From NCBI GenBank assembly GCA_021806865.1, contig JAKAPU010000040.1, positions 1-17,086 on the forward strand: a DNA stretch of 17,086 bases, read 5' to 3'. This stretch comes from an archaeon. Its GTDB lineage: Archaea; Thermoproteota; Nitrososphaeria; Nitrososphaerales; CADDZS01. Under the pieces are notes generated by a model that saw nothing but the letters and a program-made list of their open reading frames with translations, did not search any database and was not told where the DNA came from. Shown piece after piece: positions 1 to 6,418 of the stretch; position 1 is the first letter of the stretch, and the number at the start of each line of letters is the position of its first letter. A program made the position numbers and the translations under genes.

Positions 1-311
1 CAGCGTGACAGAGGTAACGATAAGAAACAGGTACAAGGGGTTAAAGGCGGTGTTGGATGTTTGATTCAGTTTAGGGCTTCGAGTTGATCGGTAGGCTGTC
101 AAAAGATAAAGAAAGAAAGAGAAGGAATTCCATTGTGAACAGGAAAAGGTGGTTATCTCAACCAATACGTCCGGACTGATGAGCCTCGACCATTACGGCA
201 TAACGCGAGGCTCGAGCAGGCGCATGCAATTCTTGTTGCTCGTCTGGAAGCTCGAATGAGCCGTATGCACACAACTCTTGCCGAAACAAGAATCTTCGTA
301 TTGCCTGCGCT
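1..311. other. gene-free stretch downstream of tatA
   Basis: I see no convincing reading frame on either strand here. The stretch lies 3' of tatA, which is read leftward. It contains one strong hairpin (181-213), and its last ~25 bases (287-311) form a 3' untranslated piece that recurs beside the tatA fragment near 8.6 kb. No tRNA or rRNA signature was found. A structured non-coding RNA is possible but unsupported beyond the hairpin. Confidence 0.5.
181..213. repeat. hairpin, 8-bp perfect stem
   Basis: GAGCCTCG at 181-188 and CGAGGCTC at 206-213 are perfect reverse complements around a 17-nt loop. No T-run follows on either strand, so it is not a classical terminator. The preceding CTGATGAG resembles a hammerhead core, but the required GAAA is missing. 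It may be part of a small RNA or a decayed element end; function unknown. Confidence 0.45.
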
Positions 312-629
312 CTAATAGCTTTTCAGTTTCCAAGCCAGCTCAGACGCAATCTGTTCCCGAGTCTTTCCACGCGTGTCGATTCCTTCATTTTGCGCAGCTA
401 TTATAAGTGGATCTGTAATGCTAGCAGATCTATTCCCTTGCGGTACAGCTATTGCGGAAGTAGGGGATTGATTTGTCTGCGAATTGCTCGTCAGCTCCTT
501 CGACGCCTGCTCAAACTCTTTCCTCGCCTGTCCCAATCCCTTCGCAATCTCTGGAATCTTGTTGGCTCCGAACAAGAATACTACCACTGCTATTATGAGA
601 ACCCAGACCACGGGGTCGTCCCAAGCCAT
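312..629 (-). CDS. tatA: Sec-independent protein translocase subunit TatA
   Basis: A 105-aa TatA/Hcf106-type protein, the pore-lining part of the twin-arginine system that moves folded proteins across the cytoplasmic membrane. What is seen: a short acidic/aromatic N-terminus (MAWDDP), one membrane helix at about residues 7-20, the Phe-Gly hinge (F20-G21), then an amphipathic helix from K24 to about L46 with the usual [16 protein letters not shown] pattern. The polar tail (50-105) is variable in the family; its last 25 residues recur almost unchanged in a fragment at 8518-8595. The start is ATG (629-627). No tatC lies beside it, so the partner must be elsewhere. It is divergent from the zinc-ribbon gene starting at 809, with 179 bp between them. 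The family assignment is firm; TatA versus TatB/E is not distinguishable, as archaea usually carry only TatA-like proteins. Confidence 0.9.
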   Translation of the reverse strand: MAWDDPVVWVLIIAVVVFLFGANKIPEIAKGLGQARKEFEQASKELTSNSQTNQSPTSAIAVPQGNRSASITDPLIIAAQNEGIDTRGKTREQIASELAWKLKSY

Positions 630-808
630 AGACGTTCGTCTCGATTGTCATGGACAATGCTTCCTTTTACGGATTGCCTGCGAGCTCTGAACCAATAAGG
701 TGCGACTCAACGCGTACGTGGATCCACTCTGTAGCTTGATTTCGTCGGTCGTCGGAGGGATCCTAAGAAGGCAAATACTATTATCATCCTGCGACGCTCC
801 AGAGCTTT

Positions 809-1015
809 GTGTCATTACACGCGGTAACTGGTGAAATAAAGGACAATTCACGATGCGACAAGTGCGAGAGGCAGAACATCTCGGTTGTCAGGCTGATAAC
901 CGGAGACAAAGATAAGGAGCTCTGGATCTGCGACAGATGCGTGTGGGCAATCGATAAAGACATGGCTGGGGAGCTGAGCCGACGGACAGCTGCCTACGCT
1001 TGCTTTCCCTGGTAA
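809..1015 (+). CDS. small two-CxxC zinc-ribbon-like protein
   Basis: A 68-aa protein with two CxxC pairs, RCDKCE near residue 22 and WICDRCVW near residue 47, about 22 residues apart. This is the spacing of a small zinc ribbon binding one Zn by four cysteines. The body is charged with no membrane segment, so it is probably cytosolic. Such proteins bind nucleic acid or act as scaffolds; the exact role here is unknown. The start is GTG at 809; no in-frame ATG precedes the first cysteine pair. An AT-rich ACTATTATC at 777-785 lies about 28 bp upstream, the right distance for an archaeal TATA box driving a nearly leaderless message. The last dozen residues (SRRTAAYACFPW) look less protein-like, so the 3' end could be altered by an indel. 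It is convergent with the UspA gene. Confidence 0.6.
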   Translation: MSLHAVTGEIKDNSRCDKCERQNISVVRLITGDKDKELWICDRCVWAIDKDMAGELSRRTAAYACFPW

Positions 1016-1077
1016 ATCTCATCTGTCTGAGGCCAGCGCGTAAGAAGCGGCTTGTGCACACGAGAGCCCTAAATGAA

Positions 1078-1566
1078 CTACCGAACAATCAGGACGGAAC
1101 AGTGAGCATAGTGGACTACGCCGCTTGCGACGCTTCCAAGAAGAAGTCTCTTGAAACCTCCCAGTCCTCTGGTCCCAACGACAATTAGATCCATCGTATT
1201 TTCGTCAGCGTACTCGGCGATTCCACGCACGGCAGAGTCCATGTGCTGGACGATCGCCTTCTTTGGTTTGATTCCTTTCTCTTCCGCAAGAGATGACGCG
1301 TCCGAAACGATCCTCTCTGCTTCGCGTCTTGCTTCCGATTCGATCTTGCCGATGTCGAATGGAACGTCGCCCGAGTACACTGCAGGCGGAATCACTATGA
1401 TGTGGAGGACGGTCAGCTCGGCGTCGTTGTTCTTTGCTATCTGGGCAGCCGCTTTCACTGCCCTGTCGGCATTGGCGGAGCCGTCAACAGCAACCAAGAC
1501 GTGCCTAATTTTCTGTTCCTTCACTGTGGTCTTCAATTCAAATCGAGCTGATCTGCAGAGTGTCAA
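1078..1566 (-). CDS. universal stress protein, UspA family
   Basis: A single-domain UspA-type protein (alpha/beta Rossmann-like fold, usually a dimer, often ATP-binding). Seen: the N-terminal strand RHVLVAVDGS with the conserved Asp, and the C-terminal nucleotide motif G-x2-G-x9-G-S (GTRGLGGFKRLLLGS) followed by the closing strand CSVLIVR. The ATP motif is complete, so this is probably an ATP-binding member. The longest frame starts at TTG (1566-1564) and gives 162 aa. A GTG at 1524-1522 (residue 15) gives 148 aa, closer to the usual ~140-150, and starts just before the first strand. An AT-rich TTAATAATAG box around 1570-1580 would put the transcript start downstream of the TTG, which also favours the GTG. 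It is monocistronic and convergent with the small zinc-ribbon gene. The physiological role of archaeal UspA proteins is poorly defined. Confidence 0.88.
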   Translation of the reverse strand: MTLCRSARFELKTTVKEQKIRHVLVAVDGSANADRAVKAAAQIAKNNDAELTVLHIIVIPPAVYSGDVPFDIGKIESEARREAERIVSDASSLAEEKGIKPKKAIVQHMDSAVRGIAEYADENTMDLIVVGTRGLGGFKRLLLGSVASGVVHYAHCSVLIVR

Positions 1567-1710
1567 TGCATGCTATTATTAATCAATCAATCTCTTGCCT
1601 CTGGTGTAATGGTTAGTTAATCATGCAAATTCCGGAAAGAAGGTGCTACGAAACCCAGGACGTCGGAGCCTGCTTCCCACAAGCGATTCAACAAATTATG
1701 GCGTATGACA

Positions 1711-1720
1711 TTTTTTTATC
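1711..1720 (+). promoter_or_regulatory. possible TATA box for the MFS-amidohydrolase pair
   Basis: A T-rich TTTTTTTATC lies about 45 bp upstream of the MFS start codon. With a transcript start about 26 bp downstream of the box centre it would leave a leader of roughly 20 nt, which is reasonable for archaea. This rests only on composition and spacing. Confidence 0.25.
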
Positions 1721-1762
1721 AAACCGAGCGTCACAGAGGCAGAAACTCGTATTAGGATCATC

Positions 1763-3016
1763 ATGAGGTCGGGTACTGCCGAGATCAGGTTGACACCAGG
1801 CCAGGGGAATGGAGCTGAGACAAAAGGAGGAAATACCGTTCAAGAAATCGCCCAAACGAGAAAAGGACTCTTCGCCTTAATCGTAGCTGTGACTGTGCTA
1901 CCTATCTTTCTCGAAGGCTTTGACGGGCAGCTGTTCTTCTTCGATGCCCCTTACATAATGCACTCGGTTGGTGTTTCTCCAGCATTCATTGGAGTCGCGG
2001 CTTCCGGATTCGCCGTTGGCATACTTGTCTTCAGCTTCTTAGGCGGTTACCTGTTCGACAGATATTCTGCCAAGACGGCGGTGATCATTTCGGTGGCGAT
2101 CTTCTCACTGTTTACTGCACTGACAGGCTACGTCACGAATCTAACTGAAGTGATCATCTACAGAATTCTTGTTGGGCTTGGTGCCGGGTTGTTCCAAACT
2201 GCGATACTCTCGTTTCTGGGCGACATCAAGTTCTCGTGGAGGGCAAAGATGGTCGGCCTGTTTGCAATATTCTTCGGAGTGGGGTTGGCCGTCGCGCCAG
2301 GCGTGGGCGCTGCATTCCTTCCGAGTTTCAGCACGGCCTTTCTCATCTCAGGCGTTCTGGGCCTCATAAGTCTCATATTGTTTCTCGTTTTTGTCCCGAA
2401 GACATTCAAGCGAAGGGAGGAAAGGAAGGCGCGCCTGTCTTCACAGATGAGTTTGAACCTCGTTCTCCTGATGCTCGCCGTATTCGCATTCGGCATTGCA
2501 TTTTTTGCATTCGAGAGCTACATATCCGACTACCTTCTTCGCGGTCTTTCGTTCTCGGCCGGGGCTGCCGCGACAGCGATAACGATGATAGGCGTCGGAA
2601 CTATCATCGCATCGGAGATTGCCGGATTTGCTAGTGACAAGTACGGGCGGAAAATCGTTCTCATTTCAGGCAGCATCGCTCTAATTGCAAGCTCTGCCAT
2701 GATGTTCGGCGTGACCGTCGGTGTTGCTGCTGCGGCCGCGCTTGCATTCCTGTTTGGGGCAGGGTATGCTTCCTTTGTGGCGAACATCACAGCGGCTGCT
2801 CAGGATTCCGTTGATGAGGCATGGGTGGGGTCGGCGACCGGCATGGTATTCACAACTTACAACCTTGGAACCATTCTGGGCGGGCCGTTATTGGGCATCG
2901 CACTAGCATCAGGATTCAAGATGGCCGGGCTTTCCATCATAACCATTCCTTCAATAGCGGCGTTGCTGCTTGTAAGTGTCTTGAGACTGAAATCTGTACC
3001 AAAGCAAGCGCCTTGA
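1763..3016 (+). CDS. major facilitator superfamily (MFS) transporter
   Basis: A 417-aa, 12-helix secondary transporter of the cytoplasmic membrane. Seen: a ~35-residue hydrophilic N-terminus, TM1 carrying E51-G-F-D54-G, the loop 2-3 motif A (GGYLFDRYSAK, residues 94-104), TM4 RILVGLGAG, and a second copy of motif A in the C-half (GFASDKYGRK, about residue 288). An acidic residue in a GFD motif of TM1 is typical of the aromatic-acid/sugar type of proton-coupled MFS symporters, which suggests uptake of an organic anion or similar small molecule. The substrate cannot be read from the sequence. The start is ATG at 1763 with a weak AGGA 6 bases upstream. An AAGGAGG around 1825 lies inside the N-terminus without a usable start codon after it. 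The amidohydrolase follows after 33 bp on the same strand, so a shared transcript and related substrate are likely. Confidence 0.85.
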   Translation: MRSGTAEIRLTPGQGNGAETKGGNTVQEIAQTRKGLFALIVAVTVLPIFLEGFDGQLFFFDAPYIMHSVGVSPAFIGVAASGFAVGILVFSFLGGYLFDRYSAKTAVIISVAIFSLFTALTGYVTNLTEVIIYRILVGLGAGLFQTAILSFLGDIKFSWRAKMVGLFAIFFGVGLAVAPGVGAAFLPSFSTAFLISGVLGLISLILFLVFVPKTFKRREERKARLSSQMSLNLVLLMLAVFAFGIAFFAFESYISDYLLRGLSFSAGAAATAITMIGVGTIIASEIAGFASDKYGRKIVLISGSIALIASSAMMFGVTVGVAAAAALAFLFGAGYASFVANITAAAQDSVDEAWVGSATGMVFTTYNLGTILGGPLLGIALASGFKMAGLSIITIPSIAALLLVSVLRLKSVPKQAP

Positions 3017-3049
3017 TCACTCACTTGCTGAGCAGGTGCCAGGAATTAA

Positions 3050-4321
3050 TTGGCTGACAGCAAGCTTGTGATAAAGGCAGGACGGCTCTTCACTGGAAAC
3101 TCGCCGAGCGAGGTAATTGATGACGCAACGATAGTGGTGGAGGGCGGGAAAGTGAAAGCGGTTTACCGCAAAGATGAATCCGAAGCGCAGACTGGTATTC
3201 TTGAGCTGGACGCGAGAAACTATTTTGTCATGCCGGGTCTGATAGATGTGCACGTTCACCTCCTATTCCCCGGCAACCCAGACCTCTCGGCATCCATGGT
3301 GGAACAGCCTGAATACCAGACAATCAGAGCTCAGTATCACGCGTCCAAGACACTTGACGCAGGCTTCACGACCGTCAGGGACTTGGGAGCTTCTGGATAC
3401 GAGATCATCGCCTTGAGGGACGCTATTTCGCAACGGATAGCCAGGGGTCCCAGAATATTTGCTGCGGGACGCATCCTGACTGAAACAGGAGGCCACGGAG
3501 ACACGCCTTACTTCAAGGGACGCGTCTGCGACGGAGCAGCTGATTGCGTCAGGGCTACAAGAGAGCAAATCAAGATGACAGCTGACGTAATCAAGATATG
3601 CGTGTCGGGGGGCGGACTCTCTCCTCAGGACGACCCCCGGGACAGCCAGTTTACTCGTGAGGAGATAGCGGCAATCGCAACCGAGGCCCATTCCAAGAGA
3701 AGAAAGGTGGCGGCGCACACACAGAGCGATGTGGGAACAAGAAACGCACTTGCGAGTGGCGTGGACACCATAGAGCACGGCGTGCGTCTAGATGAGGAAA
3801 TATGCAAGACGATGATTGCGAATGGAAACGTCCTCGTCCCGACAATGTCTGCGCCGGAGCTGATGGTCAGAAATCAGAAGGAAGAAGGCGGGCTTCCAGA
3901 CTGGGCGGTCAGAAAAGTGGGCGAGGCAATAGATCTTCATAGAAAGAGCGTCCGTCTTGCGCATGATCTGGGAGTGAATGTGGCCTTGGGGACAGACGCA
4001 GGCACCCCATTCAACCATCACGGTGCGAATGCTGGCGAACTTGCTCTTCTGACGTCGTTCGGTGGATTTACAAACGGCGAAGCACTCTACTCGGCTACTC
4101 ACATTGGCGCGATCGCCGTTGGCCGGGAAGACGCGCTCGGGTCTCTGAGCGAGGGGAAAAGTGCTGACATAATTGCAGTCAAAGGAGACCCGTTCCAAGA
4201 CATTGGGTCAGTTGCAGTGCCTGACAACGTAAGACTGGTAATCAAGGAAGGAAACGTGGAAAAGAATCTTGACACTTCTTTCACAAGTTTGTTGTGGACG
4301 GAGTCCATGGGCATCAGTTAG
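3050..4321 (+). CDS. metal-dependent amidohydrolase (prolidase/imidazolonepropionase-like)
   Basis: A 423-aa cytosolic hydrolase of the amidohydrolase superfamily (TIM barrel plus a small beta-sandwich made of the N- and C-termini). All metal-site residues are visible: HxH (H68, H70 in DVHVH after MPGLI), the lysine to be carboxylated (K182 in VIKICVSGGG), H223 (AAHTQ), H243 (IEHG) and the catalytic D316 (LGTDAG). These suit a binuclear-metal enzyme. The order and wording match the subgroup annotated as Xaa-Pro dipeptidase-like or imidazolonepropionase-related amidohydrolases, several members of which cleave N-acyl amino acids or dipeptides ending in Pro, Arg or Lys. The true substrate is unknown. 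Length is normal (~400-420). The start is TTG at 3050 (TTG-GCT-GAC), preceded by AGGTGCCAGG. It lies 33 bp after the MFS gene, so I infer an operon that imports and hydrolyses one compound. Confidence 0.88.
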   Translation: MADSKLVIKAGRLFTGNSPSEVIDDATIVVEGGKVKAVYRKDESEAQTGILELDARNYFVMPGLIDVHVHLLFPGNPDLSASMVEQPEYQTIRAQYHASKTLDAGFTTVRDLGASGYEIIALRDAISQRIARGPRIFAAGRILTETGGHGDTPYFKGRVCDGAADCVRATREQIKMTADVIKICVSGGGLSPQDDPRDSQFTREEIAAIATEAHSKRRKVAAHTQSDVGTRNALASGVDTIEHGVRLDEEICKTMIANGNVLVPTMSAPELMVRNQKEEGGLPDWAVRKVGEAIDLHRKSVRLAHDLGVNVALGTDAGTPFNHHGANAGELALLTSFGGFTNGEALYSATHIGAIAVGREDALGSLSEGKSADIIAVKGDPFQDIGSVAVPDNVRLVIKEGNVEKNLDTSFTSLLWTESMGIS

Positions 4322-4613
4322 TTCGTAAGCAAACTACGCATCACAATGACCTTGATGGTGTTTGCTCATCGTTTAGGTCAACCGTCTAGGCTCTTATCGC
4401 ACAAAACCGAGCATTCCAAATGCGAAGAATGAATGCTGCCTGCCAAGACGGGGCCAATAACGGAGGAAAAAGTCTCACTTTTCGGAAAACAGTTGAAAGC
4501 TCTTTGGATTTTAGCTTTTGAGATGCAACGAACAAACTTGTGTACCTTCTGTACGTGTTGCTTAGAAAGAAATAACATCGATGCTGCAGGCACTTGATAA
4601 GAATCCCATATCT

Positions 4614-4632
4614 TTAATTCGTAACGAATTAA
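4614..4632. promoter_or_regulatory. 19-bp perfect palindrome, possible operator
   Basis: TTAATTCGT and ACGAATTAA form 9-bp perfect arms around one central A. AT-rich interrupted palindromes of this size are typical sites for dimeric winged-helix or ribbon-helix-helix repressors in archaea. It lies 34 bp before a possible tiny ORF at 4666. It is too AT-rich and has too short a loop to act as an RNA hairpin. The bound protein is unknown. Confidence 0.35.
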
Positions 4633-4665
4633 TCGTTCTTTCCAGATGACATAAGCTGAACGCTA

Positions 4666-4785
4666 ATGAAGGATGCGAGGCTTGACTACCGGGCACTTCC
4701 ATGGATTAGGATTCACAGAGGAGGAATGCTTGGAAGAATGAAGAGGTATCTTTTAGGCGCCGGGAAAACAGCTAGGATATCCTAG
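4666..4785 (+). CDS. possible 39-aa basic peptide
   Basis: ATG to TAG, 39 codons, rich in Arg and Gly with a net positive charge (MKDARLDYRALPWIRIHR and onward). It follows the 19-bp palindrome by 34 bp, which could carry its promoter. No domain is recognised. It may equally be chance or a fragment of a lost gene. Confidence 0.2.
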   Translation: MKDARLDYRALPWIRIHRGGMLGRMKRYLLGAGKTARIS

Positions 4786-4889
4786 CAATCTCTCCAGAAG
4801 GCGGGTGAAGCTGTCTGCGCTGGTGATGGAGATACAGGAGAATAATCATCATTTGACGGCTGGGATCTTGCAGCTTCTGTGCAAGTGAA

Positions 4890-5012
4890 GTGCCTCTGAG
4901 CTCCTATGAGAAAATCTATGTAATCGTCGTCATTGCATCTCGGAGGATTCATCTGCAGGACAAAATACTGGAAAACAGTCCTACGCCGAAAGTTTTTCGG
5001 CCAACTGCGTAA
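4890..5012 (+). CDS. possible 40-aa peptide with a faint omega/RpoK-like pattern
   Basis: GTG to TAA, 40 codons. The stretch SSYEKIYVIVVIASRRIHLQ has the Tyr-Glu, hydrophobic, Ala-x-Arg-Arg, Leu spacing seen in the helix of RNA polymerase subunit omega/RpoK/Rpb6. The rest of that fold is missing and the frame overlaps a minus-strand small ORF by 32 bp. It may be a remnant or a coincidence. Confidence 0.15.
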   Translation: MPLSSYEKIYVIVVIASRRIHLQDKILENSPTPKVFRPTA

Positions 5013-5130
5013 CTCCTAATTCTGTCGCAGCAAGACTGGTGAACGATCTGAATTCAAATGTTTCTGTGAAATAGGAGTGCAAGAAGAATTTTGCGCCGGC
5101 GTCGTATAATCTGGAGGTCTGAACGTTCAT
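4981..5130 (-). CDS. small hypothetical protein, 49 aa
   Basis: ATG (5130-5128) to TAG (4981-4983), 49 residues with natural protein composition: an aromatic-rich first half (RLYDAGAKFFLHSYF, then TFEFRSF) and an Ala/Leu-rich helix ending in LGVTQLAEKLSA. It has no cysteine and no membrane helix. I do not recognise the family. It has no clear ribosome site; an AATT-containing box about 22 bp upstream would fit a leaderless message. It is divergent from the hypothetical gene at 5212, with 81 bp between them. It reads more like a real protein than most frames in this stretch, but could be the tail of a truncated gene. Confidence 0.4.
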   Translation of the reverse strand: MNVQTSRLYDAGAKFFLHSYFTETFEFRSFTSLAATELGVTQLAEKLSA

Positions 5131-5211
5131 CTTTTGGAGTGATCTGCACAATTAGAGAGATGCACCAGAACCTGTATCTTCGTTCCCGCCCATACTTCTA
5201 TTCGAAGTGAG

Positions 5212-5424
5212 ATGAGTGTGCAGAGAATACAGAGGCAAAGTCACAGCAGAGAGGAAAAAAGAGTAATCCGAAGATCTCACATATCAGACATTCTGGAAGG
5301 AGCTGTACTAAACGATGCTGGAGAAAGCGTCGTTCGAGCACCATTAGAAGAAGGCAGATATGATCAGAAATGGATCAAACGCGCGTTCTTAGGAATGGAC
5401 GAAGAGTTTTTTGACAGGATGTAA
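5212..5424 (+). CDS. small hypothetical protein, 70 aa, charged
   Basis: ATG to TAA, 70 residues, very rich in Arg, Glu, Asp and Lys, with no membrane segment and no cysteine. The first third (QRIQRQSHSREEKRVIRRS) is strongly basic; the second (ISDILEGAVLNDAGESVVRAPLEEG) looks like an ordered short domain; the end is acidic-aromatic (GMDEEFFDRM). I do not recognise a family. The basic N-terminus could contact nucleic acid, but that is a guess. It is divergent from the 49-aa minus-strand ORF and followed by the CxxC mini-ORF at 5502. Confidence 0.45.
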   Translation: MSVQRIQRQSHSREEKRVIRRSHISDILEGAVLNDAGESVVRAPLEEGRYDQKWIKRAFLGMDEEFFDRM

Positions 5425-5501
5425 CACCTTGTTCGACACTTATCCAATCCAGTTGCATAGCAATTATGTTCTGCAGAAGTGTAATCAAGAGGCAAGTGCG
5501 A

Positions 5502-5591
5502 ATGACCGACTCCAGAATGATTTGCGGAAATTGCGGGCTTAAACCAAAGCGAGCCCGGTATTCCAATCCTCCTCCGAAGAAGCGAGAATAG
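5502..5591 (+). CDS. possible 29-aa CxxC mini-protein
   Basis: ATG to TAG, 29 residues. MICGNCGLKPKRARY is a single zinc-knuckle-like CxxC followed by a basic stretch and a Pro/Lys-rich end. One CxxC could bind Zn only as a dimer or with a partner. It may be a genuine tiny protein or the 3' remnant of a zinc-finger gene. It lies 11 bp before the GTG of the membrane protein, so it could be co-transcribed with it. Confidence 0.3.
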   Translation: MTDSRMICGNCGLKPKRARYSNPPPKKRE

Positions 5592-5602
5592 AGAACACTA
5601 GC

Positions 5603-6160
5603 GTGGAATGTTGTGATGGTGCATTGAGGAGGAAAGGTTCTTTGAAACTCAATCTTGTGCGAGGAGGCGGTACACTCATGCTACTTGTATTCGCAATAAA
5701 CACTTACTTGGGCCTGGCAGATTCGAACCTGAGAAACTTCAATGTTGCCCACTACTACTTGGATTGGTTGATTGTTGCCGTTTCACTGATGGCTGCTGTA
5801 ATGCTGTTCTTGAGACCAAGAAGCAAAGCGCTCGTCATTCTTAGCGGAATAGTCTGGCCGACTGTTTATCTCGGTTCACTGGCAGTTGATGTCTTGACCA
5901 GGCTGTGCCTTGGTGCGAGCTCGACTTCATGCTGGCCAAGCAGGTCTGCCGCGTTCGACTATCTCATCCTGAACCGTGTCAACATCTCGAATGCGCCCGG
6001 ATATGGATGGAAACTCTTGCCGGGCGTAATGCCGCTCGACATATCCCTTCTCCTAATCGTTCTGATCATATCAGTAACCAGTGTGTTAGCCAGTCGATCC
6101 AATTCACAGAATACTCGATCGACAATTCAGCAGCAACTTCATTTCGGGACAGGGGAGTGA
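5603..6160 (+). CDS. four-helix membrane protein of unknown function
   Basis: Up to 185 aa with four hydrophobic segments, starting near TLMLLVFAINTYLGLA, DWLIVAVSLMAAVMLFL, LVILSGIVWPTVYLGSLAVDVL and DISLLLIVLIISVTSVLA. The loop between helices 3 and 4 is long and carries two cysteines (CLGASSTSC), which could form an outside disulfide. Basic residues flank helix 1 and a polar tail ends the protein. There is no recognisable transporter motif. The start is ambiguous. GTG 5603 gives 185 aa. TTG 5642 has GAGGAGG at 5626-5632 with 9-base spacing and gives 172 aa. ATG 5681 follows another GAGGAGG and gives 159 aa. The TTG looks best placed. A doubtful small ORF follows after 6 bp and then the nucleotidyltransferase, suggesting one transcript. 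Confidence 0.65.
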   Translation: MECCDGALRRKGSLKLNLVRGGGTLMLLVFAINTYLGLADSNLRNFNVAHYYLDWLIVAVSLMAAVMLFLRPRSKALVILSGIVWPTVYLGSLAVDVLTRLCLGASSTSCWPSRSAAFDYLILNRVNISNAPGYGWKLLPGVMPLDISLLLIVLIISVTSVLASRSNSQNTRSTIQQQLHFGTGE

Positions 6161-6166
6161 TATTTC

Positions 6167-6418
6167 ATGCCGGAGGCATTAGTTCTCGTAAGTGCCAACG
6201 GAAACCATGAGAGAGAACTGCCATTCAGTTGGTTTATAGTCGCAATCGCCGCAGTCAATTCAATCGAAGTTGTCGAGTTTGCTCCCAGAGACCCTCGGAA
6301 CGCAATGTGTCCTTGCTCCTGTTTAGACCCTCTTCCGATTACACGTTATCGTTCCCACGAAATGAGACGGGATCGTTTCAGCAGATCTGGCGGAGTATGG
6401 GGAAGATTTGGGAACTGA
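6167..6418 (+). CDS. possible small protein, perhaps a broken Lrp/AsnC-type RAM domain
   Basis: ATG to TGA, 83 codons, 6 bp after the membrane protein and overlapping the next start by 11 bp. The first ~42 residues (MPEALVLVSANGNHERE, then helix-like sequence, then VNSIEVVEFAPRD) follow the beta-alpha-beta outline of a stand-alone Lrp/AsnC ligand-binding (RAM) domain. The second half (RNAMCPCSCLDPL and onward) does not look like that fold. It may have been frameshifted, or the resemblance may be chance. The position between two co-directional genes favours some coding role. Confidence 0.25.
   Translation: MPEALVLVSANGNHERELPFSWFIVAIAAVNSIEVVEFAPRDPRNAMCPCSCLDPLPITRYRSHEMRRDRFSRSGGVWGRFGN

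Larger units (their letters stand above)
4322..4980. other. sparse intergenic region with a palindrome and tiny ORFs
   Basis: No gene longer than about 40 codons is supported here. A 71-codon frame on the minus strand (4378-4593) has low-complexity, unconvincing composition. The stretch contains the 19-bp palindrome at 4614-4632, a 39-codon frame at 4666-4785 and the start of a 40-codon frame at 4890, each listed separately. The rest shows nothing I recognise. Confidence 0.4.

Noticed and set aside
173..215. CTGATGAG followed by a stem, like a hammerhead ribozyme core
   Set aside because: After the stem the required GAAA is absent (GAGC instead) and no stem I/III pairing is seen. As a C box for a C/D guide RNA the first base is also wrong.
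1601..1625. TGGTGTAATGGTTAG, like a tRNA D-arm
   Set aside because: No T-loop (GTTCRANNC) or acceptor pairing follows within the next 80 bases.
3263..3778. 171-codon minus frame inside the amidohydrolase
   Set aside because: Shadow of a gene with all catalytic residues on the other strand.
4378..4593. 71-codon minus frame
   Set aside because: Low-complexity, no motif and no upstream signals.
5719..5731. ATTCGAACCTG, like a tRNA T-loop on the minus strand
   Set aside because: The flanks do not pair as a T-stem and it lies inside the membrane-protein gene.
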